Source: Alphaproteobacteria bacterium | GTDB taxonomy: Bacteria > Pseudomonadota > Alphaproteobacteria > UBA8366 > JADFVY01 | Assembly (NCBI GenBank): GCA_029881615.1 | Contig: JAOUMF010000155.1 | Coordinates: 1-5,792 of the forward strand | Length of the DNA stretch: 5,792 nt | Direction of reading: 5' to 3' | Part shown: piece by piece, positions 1-5,428 of the stretch | Layout of the letters: every line of letters starts with the position of its first letter | Position numbering within the stretch: position 1 is the stretch's first letter | The notes under the pieces: generated by a model | The model's database searches: none | Seen by the model: only the letters and a program-made list of their open reading frames with translations | What the model was told of the DNA's origin: nothing | Position numbers and translations under genes: made by a program

Positions 1-2
1 GC

Positions 3-335
3 AAGAAACTGACCTCGATGTCTCTTTTATCGGGCGGCGAGCAGGCACTTACCGCCGTCTCCCTGCTGTTCGCGGTATTCCTGACCAATCCAGCGCCGAT
101 CTGCGTGCTGGACGAGGTCGATGCGCCGCTTGACGACAGCAATGTCGACCGCTTCTGTTCGTTGCTTAACGAACTTTCAAATAGCAATGCCACCCGCTTC
201 CTGGTAGTCACCCACCACCGCATGTCCATGGCCCGCATGGACCGGCTTTTCGGGGTCACCATGGGCGAACCGGGGGTGAGTCAGCTGGTTTCCGTTGACC
301 TTGCCGGTGCCGAAGCTATGCGCGACGCAGGGTGA
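3..335 (+). CDS. smc: Chromosome segregation protein SMC, C-terminal fragment (5' end outside window)
   Basis: This is the last ~110 residues of the SMC ATPase, the coiled-coil motor that compacts and organises the chromosome in the cytoplasm. The reading frame is open to the window edge, so the gene begins upstream; the ATG at 18 is internal. The ABC-type head is visible in order: the signature motif LSGGEQ (about 27-44), the Walker B segment [13 protein letters not shown] with its Asp and catalytic Glu near 111-116, the D-loop, and the switch histidine in VVTHH near 213. The C-terminal strand with VSVDLAG is the usual SMC ending, and the TGA follows at 333-335. The [10 protein letters not shown] form with DEVDAPLDD separates SMC from RecN, SbcC and Rad50 relatives. 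The atp operon follows in the same orientation after about 150 bp, and I see no terminator between them, so some read-through is possible. Assignment is secure; only the N-terminal part is unseen. Confidence 0.95.
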   Translation, partial: KKLTSMSLLSGGEQALTAVSLLFAVFLTNPAPICVLDEVDAPLDDSNVDRFCSLLNELSNSNATRFLVVTHHRMSMARMDRLFGVTMGEPGVSQLVSVDLAGAEAMRDAG

Positions 336-410
336 CCCCCCTTCAGGCATTGTCGCAACCCTTTATTTTCCGCGCTTTTTAGACAGGTTGCCGCATTGCG
401 GTATTCCACC

Positions 411-439
411 TTGACTTGGATTTTTCGCATAAGTATGGT
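411..439 (+). promoter_or_regulatory. Putative sigma70-type promoter of the F0 ATP synthase operon
   Basis: TTGACT at 411-416 and TATGGT at 434-439 are separated by exactly 17 bp, a near-ideal housekeeping promoter spacing. Transcription would start near 446, giving a leader of about 38 nt before atpI at 484. It is the best promoter-like pair in the intergenic stretch 336-483, which otherwise holds only weak imperfect inverted repeats (for example GCAACC at 355-360 with GGTTGC at 386-391) and no terminator-like U-tract hairpin. The match is seen in the sequence; activity is inferred. Confidence 0.6.
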
Positions 440-483
440 GCCCGCGCTTTACGATGTGGCGTCGGTAATTCCAGGGGGCCGAA

Positions 484-921
484 ATGGGCGAAGATAACAG
501 ACCGCCCTCCCTCGACGATCTGGGAAACCGGCTTCGCGCGGCGCGGGAGCACCGAGAGGCCGATAGCCAGCACAAAGGGACTCTTTCCAGCGGACCGCCG
601 GGAATGAGTGGCTTGGGTTGGGCCGTCCGAGTCGGGGTGGAAATGGTATCCGCCCTGATCGTGGGGGTTGGAGTTGGCCTCGGACTGGACTGGTGGCTTG
701 ATACCAAGCCCTGGTTTCTGGTGGTGTTCTTTCTGCTGGGTTCAGGAGCGGCGATGCTTAATGTTTGGCGCGCCGCAATGGGCTACGGCCTCGCAGTCGG
801 GTACCCGAAACAGGGTGACAGCGAGGACGAGCAGGAAAAAGCGACGCATGGCAAGGTTGCCGGAACGTCCGGCGGTGCGGATTCCAATGGGAATTCCGCT
901 GATAAAGAAAGTGAAAGGTAG
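484..921 (+). CDS. atpI: ATP synthase accessory protein AtpI (AtpZ/AtpI family)
   Basis: This is a small inner-membrane protein that opens the F0 operon. In the family, AtpI is thought to help assemble the c-ring or admit Mg2+ and is usually not essential. The 145-residue product has an N-terminal charged segment with the alphaproteobacterial pattern L10-x2-LGxRL followed by an Arg/Glu-rich stretch. Two membrane segments follow, at about 47-69 (glycine-rich, ending GLGLDWWLD) and 77-97 (FLVVFFLLGSGAA...NVWR). A hydrophilic, Glu/Ser/Gly-rich tail of about 40 residues completes it. The GxGxGxGLDWW pattern before the loop is typical of the family. The ATG at 484 is preceded by AGGGG at 473-477, which supports this start. 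The gene ends 14 bp before atpB, so the two are surely co-transcribed. The tail looks disordered and is probably poorly conserved. Assignment rests on motif, topology and position. Confidence 0.9.
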   Translation: MGEDNRPPSLDDLGNRLRAAREHREADSQHKGTLSSGPPGMSGLGWAVRVGVEMVSALIVGVGVGLGLDWWLDTKPWFLVVFFLLGSGAAMLNVWRAAMGYGLAVGYPKQGDSEDEQEKATHGKVAGTSGGADSNGNSADKESER

Positions 922-935
922 GCGAGGTCAATATC

Positions 936-1673
936 GTGGCGAGCCCGCTTCAACAGTTTGAGATACATCCGATCGTCCCGATCCATATCGGCGGGATTGA
1001 TCTGTCCATAACCAATTCCGCGCTATGGATGGGTATTTCCGTAGCCACGGCTTCGGTGTTCCTGGCATTCGGCGCACGACGCCGCGCGCTGGTCCCTGGC
1101 CGTTGGCAAGTCATGGCGGAAATGTCCTATGAATTCATAGCGAACATGCTGCGGGACAATGTTGGCGACGCAGGGCGGCGCTTCTTTCCGTATATATTTA
1201 CCCTCTTCATGTTCATTCTGTTTGGGAACCTGCTCGGCCTGGTGCCGGGTGCGTTTACCTACACCAGCCATATCGCCGTGACGCTGGCTCTGGCAATGAC
1301 GGTCTTCGTTGCCGTCACGATTGTCGGGATCGTCAAGCATGGGCTGCACTTCTTCACCTTCTTCGTACCCTCCGGCGTACCGGCGCTGATGATGCCGCTG
1401 ATGATCCCGATTGAGATCATCTCCTACTTGTCGCGTCCGGTCAGCCTGTCGATTCGTCTTTTCGCGAACATGATGGCTGGCCATACGATGATGAAGGTTT
1501 TTGCCGGTTTCGTGGTGCCCCTGGGGGCCGCAACTTTTGGAATCGGCGGTTTGGCGCCAATCGCGATGGATGTCGCGCTGACCGGTTTCGAACTGCTCGT
1601 CGCTTTTCTGCAGGCTTATGTCTTCACCGTGTTGACCTGCCTGTATCTGAACGACGCGCTGCATCTCCACTAG
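936..1673 (+). CDS. atpB: F0F1 ATP synthase subunit a
   Basis: Subunit a forms the two proton half-channels of F0 in the inner membrane and passes protons to the c-ring. The 245-residue protein is strongly hydrophobic with several membrane helices, and its length is normal for alphaproteobacteria. The essential arginine is R174 in SLSIRLFANMMAGH, equivalent to E. coli aR210. The last helix carries E219 and Q226 in FELLVAFLQAYVF, and H183 lies nine residues after the arginine. This is the His/Glu arrangement seen in mitochondria, swapped relative to E. coli aE219/aH245. Asn98 in the conserved GNLLGLVPG segment is also present. The start is a GTG at 936, preceded by GAGGT at 924-928 with 7-nt spacing, and it lies 14 bp after atpI. 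An 8-bp inverted repeat begins exactly at its TAG stop and reaches into the atpE leader. The function is certain by family; the GTG start is well supported. Confidence 0.97.
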   Translation: MASPLQQFEIHPIVPIHIGGIDLSITNSALWMGISVATASVFLAFGARRRALVPGRWQVMAEMSYEFIANMLRDNVGDAGRRFFPYIFTLFMFILFGNLLGLVPGAFTYTSHIAVTLALAMTVFVAVTIVGIVKHGLHFFTFFVPSGVPALMMPLMIPIEIISYLSRPVSLSIRLFANMMAGHTMMKVFAGFVVPLGAATFGIGGLAPIAMDVALTGFELLVAFLQAYVFTVLTCLYLNDALHLH

Positions 1674-1700
1674 TACGAACCGTATTAAGCGATCGTACTA
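1671..1700 (+). promoter_or_regulatory. Inverted repeat / possible mRNA stem-loop between atpB and atpE
   Basis: TAGTACGA at 1671-1678 and TCGTACTA at 1693-1700 form a perfect 8-bp inverted repeat around a 14-nt centre; the first three bases are the atpB stop codon. No U-tract follows, so it is not an intrinsic terminator. It sits 40 nt before the atpE start, inside the 66-bp gap. As RNA it could affect mRNA processing or atpE translation; as DNA it could be a small operator. The repeat is seen directly, and its role is inferred. Confidence 0.45.
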
Positions 1701-1739
1701 ACAATCAATTATCTGGACCAATTAACGGGAAACAAGACA

Positions 1740-1964
1740 ATGGAACTCGAAGCCGCGAAGATGATCGGCGCAGGCCTGGCCGTGATCGGACTATCCGGCG
1801 TGGGCGTCGGTATCGGTAACATCTTTTCGTCGCTGATCGGATCGATCGCCCGCAACCCGGCGACCCGCCCGCAGATCTTTCCGATGGCCATGCTGGGCTT
1901 TGCGCTGGTTGAGGCCGTCGCACTGTACGCCCTGCTGATTTCGTTCCTGATCCTCTTCGGCTGA
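1740..1964 (+). CDS. atpE: F0F1 ATP synthase subunit c (proton-binding rotor proteolipid)
   Basis: Subunit c forms the rotating ring of F0 in the inner membrane; many copies are needed per enzyme. The 74-residue protein is a two-helix hairpin. Helix 1 carries the glycine-zipper packing motif (alternating Gly at 20, 22, 24 and 26), the polar loop is ARNP (R38, N39, P40), and helix 2 carries the proton-binding carboxylate E58 in [10 protein letters not shown]. The residues after E58 are Ala and Val, with no Ser/Thr or helix-1 Gln signature of Na+-binding rings, so the ion is most likely H+. The length matches alphaproteobacterial and mitochondrial c subunits. The start has a GGGAA-type ribosome site at about 1728-1732. 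The gene is isolated by 66 bp upstream and 64 bp downstream, longer gaps than elsewhere in the operon, and each gap contains an inverted repeat. That suggests its expression is tuned separately. Confidence 0.97.
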   Translation: MELEAAKMIGAGLAVIGLSGVGVGIGNIFSSLIGSIARNPATRPQIFPMAMLGFALVEAVALYALLISFLILFG

Positions 1965-1973
1965 GGGCAAAGA

Positions 1974-1995
1974 TGCGCGGCCTTCGGGTCGCGCA
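1974..1995 (+). promoter_or_regulatory. Strong UUCG-tetraloop hairpin after atpE (likely mRNA stability or attenuation element)
   Basis: TGCGCGGCC (1974-1982) pairs with GGTCGCGCA (1987-1995) over 9 bp, with one G-U pair, around a TTCG loop. The loop is closed by C-G, giving the exceptionally stable cUUCGg tetraloop. The stem begins 10 nt after the atpE stop and ends 33 nt before the b' start. The bases after it (CTCACCCCAG) hold no U-tract, so it is not a full intrinsic terminator. A 3' hairpin here could protect the atpE message from exonucleases or cause partial termination, either of which would favour subunit c. The structure is clear; the role is inferred. Confidence 0.65.
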
Positions 1996-2028
1996 CTCAC
2001 CCCAGAAAACAGGAAATCCGGGAACGAA

Positions 2029-2622
2029 ATGATGGCCGCACAGGCAAGATCCATCCTATTGGGCGGTATCGCTGCGATCACTGCGACAATGCCTTCGCTC
2101 GCCTTTGCGTCGAAGGAAGGCGGTGGCACGATGCCCCAGTTCGACGCGTCGACCTTTCCATCGCAGCTATTCTGGCTGACGGTGTCGCTCGTCGTCTTCT
2201 TCATCATCATGCGCAACAATGCGTTGCCGAAGATCGAAGAGGCGCTTGAGACCCGACGCCGGAAAATAGATGACGATCTGGACAGGGCGTCCGCCCACCG
2301 CGAGGAAGCGGAAGCCGCCATGGCGGCCTACGAAAATGCTCTCGCGGAGGCTGCTGAACAGGCAAAGGCCATCCACCGGGAAGTTGCCCAGGAGATCGCC
2401 GAGAGCGCCACGGTGCGACGCACGGCCCTGGCGGCCAAACTGGCGGAAGATACCAAGGCCGCCGAGGCCCGTATTACCGCGGCAAAAGCGCCGGCACTCG
2501 CCAACCTTCAGGATGTCGTCATCGAGGTCGTGCAGGAAGCCGCGGCCAAGCTGGCCGGACTGAAGGTATCTTCTACCGACGCCAAGGCCGCCGTAGCTGC
2601 CAGTCAGAAGGAGAAGGCATAA
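2029..2622 (+). CDS. atpF2: F0F1 ATP synthase subunit b' (second b-type peripheral stalk subunit)
   Basis: Subunit b' pairs with b to form the peripheral stalk that holds F1 still against the rotor; it is also named AtpG or AtpX. The 197-residue protein has a membrane helix at about 45-61 in the family-typical segment MPQFDASTFPSQLFWL. A long charged, Ala/Glu-rich coiled coil follows, from about 66 to 175. Ahead of this lies an extra hydrophobic N-terminus (about residues 8-27) ending AFA before Ser, which looks like a cleavable signal peptide. Two ATGs stand in tandem (2029 and 2032); the GGGAA at 2020-2024 suits the second at least as well as the first. Starting instead at M35 would remove the signal-like part, but I see no good ribosome site there. 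The stop overlaps the atpF start by one base (TAATG), indicating translational coupling. b/b' heterodimers are known from alphaproteobacteria, cyanobacteria and chloroplasts. Confidence 0.93.
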   Translation: MMAAQARSILLGGIAAITATMPSLAFASKEGGGTMPQFDASTFPSQLFWLTVSLVVFFIIMRNNALPKIEEALETRRRKIDDDLDRASAHREEAEAAMAAYENALAEAAEQAKAIHREVAQEIAESATVRRTALAAKLAEDTKAAEARITAAKAPALANLQDVVIEVVQEAAAKLAGLKVSSTDAKAAVAASQKEKA

Positions 2623-3113
2623 TGGACGCGCTAATGCACAGCACAACCTTCTGGGTTGCCGTCGCCTTTTCCGTCTTCGTTATTGCGGCCTTCAAGCCCG
2701 GCAAGCGGGTACTGACCCAGGCACTGGATAGCCGGATCGCAAAAATCCGCGAGGAAGTCGAGGAAGCCCAGCGCTTGCGCGAGGAAGCCCAGACAATGTT
2801 GGCCAGCTACCAGCGCCGGCAGCGCGAAGCGATCCAGGAAGCCACACAAATCGTGGCCCACGCCCGCGAGGAAGCCGAACGGGCGAAGGTGAAGGCCGAG
2901 GCCGAACTCGAAGAATCCATCGCACGGCGCGAACAGCAGGCGGCGTTAAAAATCGCCCAGGCGGAAGCCGCCGCGTTGGAAGAAATCCGGGAAAAGGCCG
3001 TCGATATGGCGATCCAGGCCACCGCCAAATTGCTGGAGAAGTCCATGGCTGGCAAAGCCGGAGAGCAGGCTGTCACCAACGCTATAAACGATTTGCCGGG
3101 CAAACTGCATTAA
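2622..3113 (+). CDS. atpF: F0F1 ATP synthase subunit b (peripheral stalk)
   Basis: Subunit b anchors the peripheral stalk in the inner membrane and reaches up to F1 through the delta subunit. The 163-residue protein has a short periplasmic N-terminus, one membrane helix at about 9-24 (WVAVAFSVFVIAAF), the conserved KPGK turn at 25-28, and a continuous Glu/Arg/Ala-rich coiled coil to about residue 140. The length is normal for the family. Its ATG overlaps the b' stop by one base, with AAGGAGAAGG at 2608-2617 as a strong ribosome site inside the b' gene. It is the last gene of the operon; the intrinsic terminator follows 25 bp after the stop. No F1 genes (delta, alpha, gamma, beta, epsilon) follow, which agrees with the split F0 and F1 operons of alphaproteobacteria. 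Confidence 0.95.
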   Translation: MDALMHSTTFWVAVAFSVFVIAAFKPGKRVLTQALDSRIAKIREEVEEAQRLREEAQTMLASYQRRQREAIQEATQIVAHAREEAERAKVKAEAELEESIARREQQAALKIAQAEAAALEEIREKAVDMAIQATAKLLEKSMAGKAGEQAVTNAINDLPGKLH

Positions 3114-3137
3114 GGCTCAGGCATAATCATAGCCGAT

Positions 3138-3171
3138 AAAAAAACCCCCGCCTGCATGGCGGGGGTTTTTT
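3138..3171. terminator. Bidirectional intrinsic terminator between atpF and gcvH
   Basis: CCCCCGCC (3145-3152) pairs with GGCGGGGG (3158-3165) around a 5-nt loop, giving a perfect 8-bp GC-rich stem. Seven A's (3138-3144) lie on its left and six T's (3166-3171) on its right, so a U-tract follows the stem on either strand. It lies 24 bp after the atpF stop and 24 bp beyond the gcvH stop, so it can end both convergent transcripts. Confidence 0.95.
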
Positions 3172-3195
3172 AGTCCGTATGCCCGGGGCCATGGC

Positions 3196-3576
3196 CTAGC
3201 CCTGAGCGTCGGTGAATGCCTTATAGGCAACGACATCCATCAACTCGGCAACTTCGGCCGGATCATTCAAACGCATCTTGAAGAACCAACCATCCTCTTC
3301 CGGCGACTCATTCACCATGACCGGCTCGCTGGCCAGGGCATCATTGACTTCAACAATTTCGCCAGACAACGGCGCATAGATTTCGCTTGCCGCCTTGACC
3401 GACTCAACAACCGCGATCTCGCCACCCTGCTCTACGGTGCGACCAATATCCGGCAACTCGACGAACACCACGTCCCCCAGCTGCTGTTGTGCGAAATCGC
3501 TAATACCGACAGTGGCAATATCGCCATCCACCGAGACCCACTCGTGGTCTTCGGAATATCGAAGATCATTGCTCAT
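3196..3576 (-). CDS. gcvH: Glycine cleavage system H protein (lipoyl carrier)
   Basis: GcvH is the small cytoplasmic carrier of the glycine cleavage complex. Its lipoyl arm takes the aminomethyl group from GcvP, offers it to GcvT and is reoxidised by the L protein. The 126-residue length is typical. The N-terminus has RYSEDHEWV, the fold core has VGISDFAQQQLGDVVFVELP, and the lipoylated lysine is K61 in VVESVKAASEIYAPLSG; the ending NESPEEDGWFFKM is also standard. The ATG is preceded by AAAAGGGG about 10 nt upstream on the minus strand, and an AGG lies closer. Neither gcvT nor gcvP is in the adjacent sequence, so this is a detached gcvH. It converges on the atp operon and shares its terminator. 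A promoter of its own is plausible in the 65-bp gap behind it. No glycine riboswitch fits in so short a leader. Confidence 0.97.
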   Translation of the reverse strand: MSNDLRYSEDHEWVSVDGDIATVGISDFAQQQLGDVVFVELPDIGRTVEQGGEIAVVESVKAASEIYAPLSGEIVEVNDALASEPVMVNESPEEDGWFFKMRLNDPAEVAELMDVVAYKAFTDAQG

Positions 3577-3605
3577 GACCTAAAACCCCTTTTATTAAGC
3601 CGTCC

Positions 3606-3633
3606 AAAATATTCAGCGCCAAAGGCTCATCAA
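3606..3633 (-). promoter_or_regulatory. Putative promoter of gcvH
   Basis: Read on the minus strand, TTGATG (3633-3628) and TATTTT (3611-3606) are 16 bp apart and lie between the lipoprotein stop and the gcvH start. Transcription would begin near 3599, leaving a leader of about 22 nt that holds the AAAAGGGG ribosome site. Both hexamers are fair matches to sigma70 sites. Read-through from the lipoprotein gene upstream is an alternative source of gcvH mRNA. Confidence 0.4.
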
Positions 3634-3641
3634 TGGCGCGA

Positions 3642-4229
3642 TCAATACCCGAATTTGTCCTTGTTGCGGGACAATTCAGCTTTCGTCAATTCAAATCCCA
3701 GATAAAGCACAAAATTCCGAACGTCGCGGTCGTCCGGCCGCGGAATATTGATTTCCAGCAGATCCCGATAGAACAACCCGCGGCGACCCGGCGGGATCTT
3801 GGTATCCACACGAAACGCCTTGCGGCTATGCACAACCGGCTCTGCCGCACCATCGCGGGGCCATTCGGCGACGGCAACGAAATATCCGTAATCCACCGAC
3901 CCATCCGCCGATCCGGCACCGCGTTTTACTTCCATGACGACCTCCAGGTCGACCGAGATCTCGCCCCCTTTAAGGCCGTAGGAACATTCCCCGACCACCC
4001 GCATCATGCGGGCCTCAAACAGCACATCGGTTGGATCACGGCCCGGACCGTCGCGATACCGGGTCAGTTCCGACGATTCGCCCAGTACCTTGGCGGCCGG
4101 ACAAGGGGCATCATCCTCTGTTTTATTTGCGCAACCGGTGGCCAAAATCGCAACCGCTGCAATTGCCGCCCAGCGCAACATCCCGGGAAAAACCTCAAAC
4201 AATGAACTCACCTTCCGCAACCCCGACAT
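3642..4229 (-). CDS. Putative lipoprotein of unknown function
   Basis: I do not recognise a named family; the layout resembles conserved hypothetical lipoproteins of alphaproteobacteria. The N-terminus carries a hydrophobic stretch (about 18-30, WAAIAAVAILA) ending ATGC, a lipobox-like site with Cys33 as the likely acylated residue. The mature part would be about 163 residues, lacks further membrane helices, and contains CPAAKVL, a YRDGPGRDPTDV segment, VVGECSYG and a GYFVAVAEW strand. Cys43 and Cys82 (in CPAA and GECSY) could form a disulfide. The pattern of alternating beta-type segments suggests a soluble beta-rich domain on the periplasmic face. The start is uncertain: M17 (4181) gives a textbook 16-residue lipoprotein signal and has GAGG about 11 nt upstream, whereas the ATG at 4229 has no clear ribosome site. 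It lies 65 bp upstream of gcvH in the same direction, and divergently from ispH. No function is claimed. Confidence 0.75.
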   Translation of the reverse strand: MSGLRKVSSLFEVFPGMLRWAAIAAVAILATGCANKTEDDAPCPAAKVLGESSELTRYRDGPGRDPTDVLFEARMMRVVGECSYGLKGGEISVDLEVVMEVKRGAGSADGSVDYGYFVAVAEWPRDGAAEPVVHSRKAFRVDTKIPPGRRGLFYRDLLEINIPRPDDRDVRNFVLYLGFELTKAELSRNKDKFGY

Positions 4230-4344
4230 ACGCTAGCCGGCCCAAACAAAATGCCCGATTGCCCATTTCAACCTGCCCCTGGTTTCGAACCAGCCATGGT
4301 CTGTGTTAGTCTGCGCCCTATCAAGACGCCCTCCGGGGAAAAGC

Positions 4345-4440
4345 ATGATTGACGCACAAGCGTCCGCGATACTAAAGAGACGCCAGAGCTTTAACAAGGC
4401 TCGCAAACAGCGGTCCGTGACCATTTTACGGATGCATTGA
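4345..4440 (+). CDS. Possible 31-codon leader ORF upstream of ispH
   Basis: An ATG at 4345 opens a 31-codon frame that ends in TGA at 4438-4440, 18 nt before the ispH start. It has a better ribosome site (CGGGGAAAA, 4334-4342) than ispH itself, which has only GGA at 4451-4453. The peptide is short and basic, with clusters KRRQS and KARKQR, and no membrane segment. Codons 9-12 include ATA, CTA and AGA, which are normally rare in GC-rich alphaproteobacteria. Overlapping short inverted repeats lie near its end: GGTC/GACC at 4412-4422, and TCCGT/ACGGA at 4414-4432, which cannot form at the same time. It could be a leader peptide coupling translation to ispH, an unrelated small protein, or chance. 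I do not recognise it. Confidence 0.3.
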   Translation: MIDAQASAILKRRQSFNKARKQRSVTILRMH

Positions 4441-4458
4441 AACACGGACTGGAACAGC

Positions 4459-5418
4459 ATGACAGACGGCATGGCCAAGCGTGAACCACTAACGATAGTG
4501 CTGGCAAATCCGCGCGGTTTTTGCGCCGGTGTGGACCGAGCCATCAAGATCGTCGAGGTGGCGCTGGAGAAATATGGGGCGCCCATCTACGTCCGGCATG
4601 AAATCGTCCATAATCGTTTTGTCGTCGAGGACCTGGAACGTAAAGGCGCCGTTTTTGTAGACGAGCTGGACGAGGCGCCCGGGGACCGGCCCGTTGTGTT
4701 TTCAGCCCACGGTGTACCTAAAAGCGTCCCTGCCGAGGCCGAGCGACGCAACATGATCTATCTCGATGCTACCTGCCCACTGGTCAGCAAAGTCCATCAC
4801 GAAGCGGAACATCATTATCAGACCGGAAGGCGAATCGTCATGATTGGCCATGTCGGCCATCCAGAAGTCGTGGGCACCATGGGACAGCTTCCGGAAGGCT
4901 CTATCATACTGATAGAAAATGCGGATTCCATTGCAGATATCGACCTCCCGCCGGATACCCCCCTTGCCTATATTACGCAAACCACACTATCGGTAGACGA
5001 TACGGCTGAAATCGTGGCGGCCCTGAAACAACGCTTTCCAGACATTCACGGGCCCGGCAAGGAAGACATTTGCTATGCCACCACCAATCGGCAATCAGCG
5101 GTAAAATCGATGGCTCCGCAATGCGACGCACTGATCGTCGTCGGTTCCGCAAACTCGTCAAATTCGCGCCGATTGGTCGAAGTCGCGGTTAGCAAGGGCT
5201 GCGCCAATGCTTTTTTACTGCAAAACGCAGCTGCGTTAGACTGGACCCGTCTGGCGGGGGTGTCGAGACTTGGAATAACCGCCGGAGCGTCCGCGCCTGA
5301 GATACTGGTGCGTGAACTTATCGATGCATGCCGCGAACGCTTTGATGTCACGACGGAAACAGTGTCCGTCGGAGACGAGACCGTTCATTTCAACTTGCCG
5401 CGCATACTAAGCGCCTGA
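4459..5418 (+). CDS. ispH: 4-hydroxy-3-methylbut-2-enyl diphosphate reductase
   Basis: IspH (LytB) is the last enzyme of the MEP isoprenoid pathway. It reduces HMBPP to IPP and DMAPP in the cytoplasm using a [4Fe-4S] cluster. The 319-residue length is normal. All three cluster cysteines are present: C22 in [13 protein letters not shown]106 in [11 protein letters not shown] and C205 in [10 protein letters not shown]. Substrate-site residues are also seen: H51 (IVHN), H84 (FSAHGVP), H134 and the proton-relay E136 (GHPEV), the TT of QTTLS at 175-176, and the SANSSNS segment at 230-236. The start at 4459 gives a short N-terminal lead; M5 (4471) is the alternative. The ribosome site is weak (GGA, spacing about 5). 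thrB follows after 10 bp, so the two are co-transcribed. The 229-bp upstream region shared with the lipoprotein gene must hold the promoter, but I see no convincing hexamer pair there. Confidence 0.97.
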   Translation: MTDGMAKREPLTIVLANPRGFCAGVDRAIKIVEVALEKYGAPIYVRHEIVHNRFVVEDLERKGAVFVDELDEAPGDRPVVFSAHGVPKSVPAEAERRNMIYLDATCPLVSKVHHEAEHHYQTGRRIVMIGHVGHPEVVGTMGQLPEGSIILIENADSIADIDLPPDTPLAYITQTTLSVDDTAEIVAALKQRFPDIHGPGKEDICYATTNRQSAVKSMAPQCDALIVVGSANSSNSRRLVEVAVSKGCANAFLLQNAAALDWTRLAGVSRLGITAGASAPEILVRELIDACRERFDVTTETVSVGDETVHFNLPRILSA

Positions 5419-5428
5419 CGGAAATTCG

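Noticed and set aside
351..401. Imperfect inverted repeats (GCAACC/GGTTGC and CCGC-ATT-GCGG) after smc
   Set aside because: The stems are short or mismatched and no U-tract follows, so there is no support for an smc terminator.
1023..1670. Long open frame antisense to atpB, 215 codons
   Set aside because: Shadow frame of a highly conserved hydrophobic gene; its product is His/Gln/Arg-rich low-complexity sequence with no recognisable motif and no ribosome site evidence.
1791..2321. Antisense frame spanning atpE and the start of b'
   Set aside because: It crosses two well-supported genes and the hairpin, is Ser/Arg/Ala-rich, and resembles no family; GC-rich codon bias explains the open frame.
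3633..4205. Plus-strand open frame of 190 codons opposite the lipoprotein gene
   Set aside because: The minus-strand frame has a signal sequence, lipobox and sensible composition; the plus-strand product has none and would overlap it almost completely.
4243..4271. TTGAAA-17-TGTTTG on the minus strand as a promoter for the lipoprotein gene
   Set aside because: The -35 is fair but the -10 matches TATAAT poorly; too weak to annotate.
4279..4293. CTGGTTTCGAACCAG, resembling a tRNA T-arm (TTCGAA loop) or an operator palindrome
   Set aside because: No acceptor, D-arm or anticodon arm can be built around it on either strand, so it is not a tRNA. As an operator it is a single 6-bp half-site pair with no known regulator match.
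4283..4311. TTTCGA-17-TTAGTC as an ispH promoter
   Set aside because: Both hexamers match weakly; the location is suitable but the sequence does not support the call.
4233..4586. Minus-strand frame overlapping the ispH start and its upstream region
   Set aside because: It overlaps the conserved ispH N-terminus and gives no recognisable protein.
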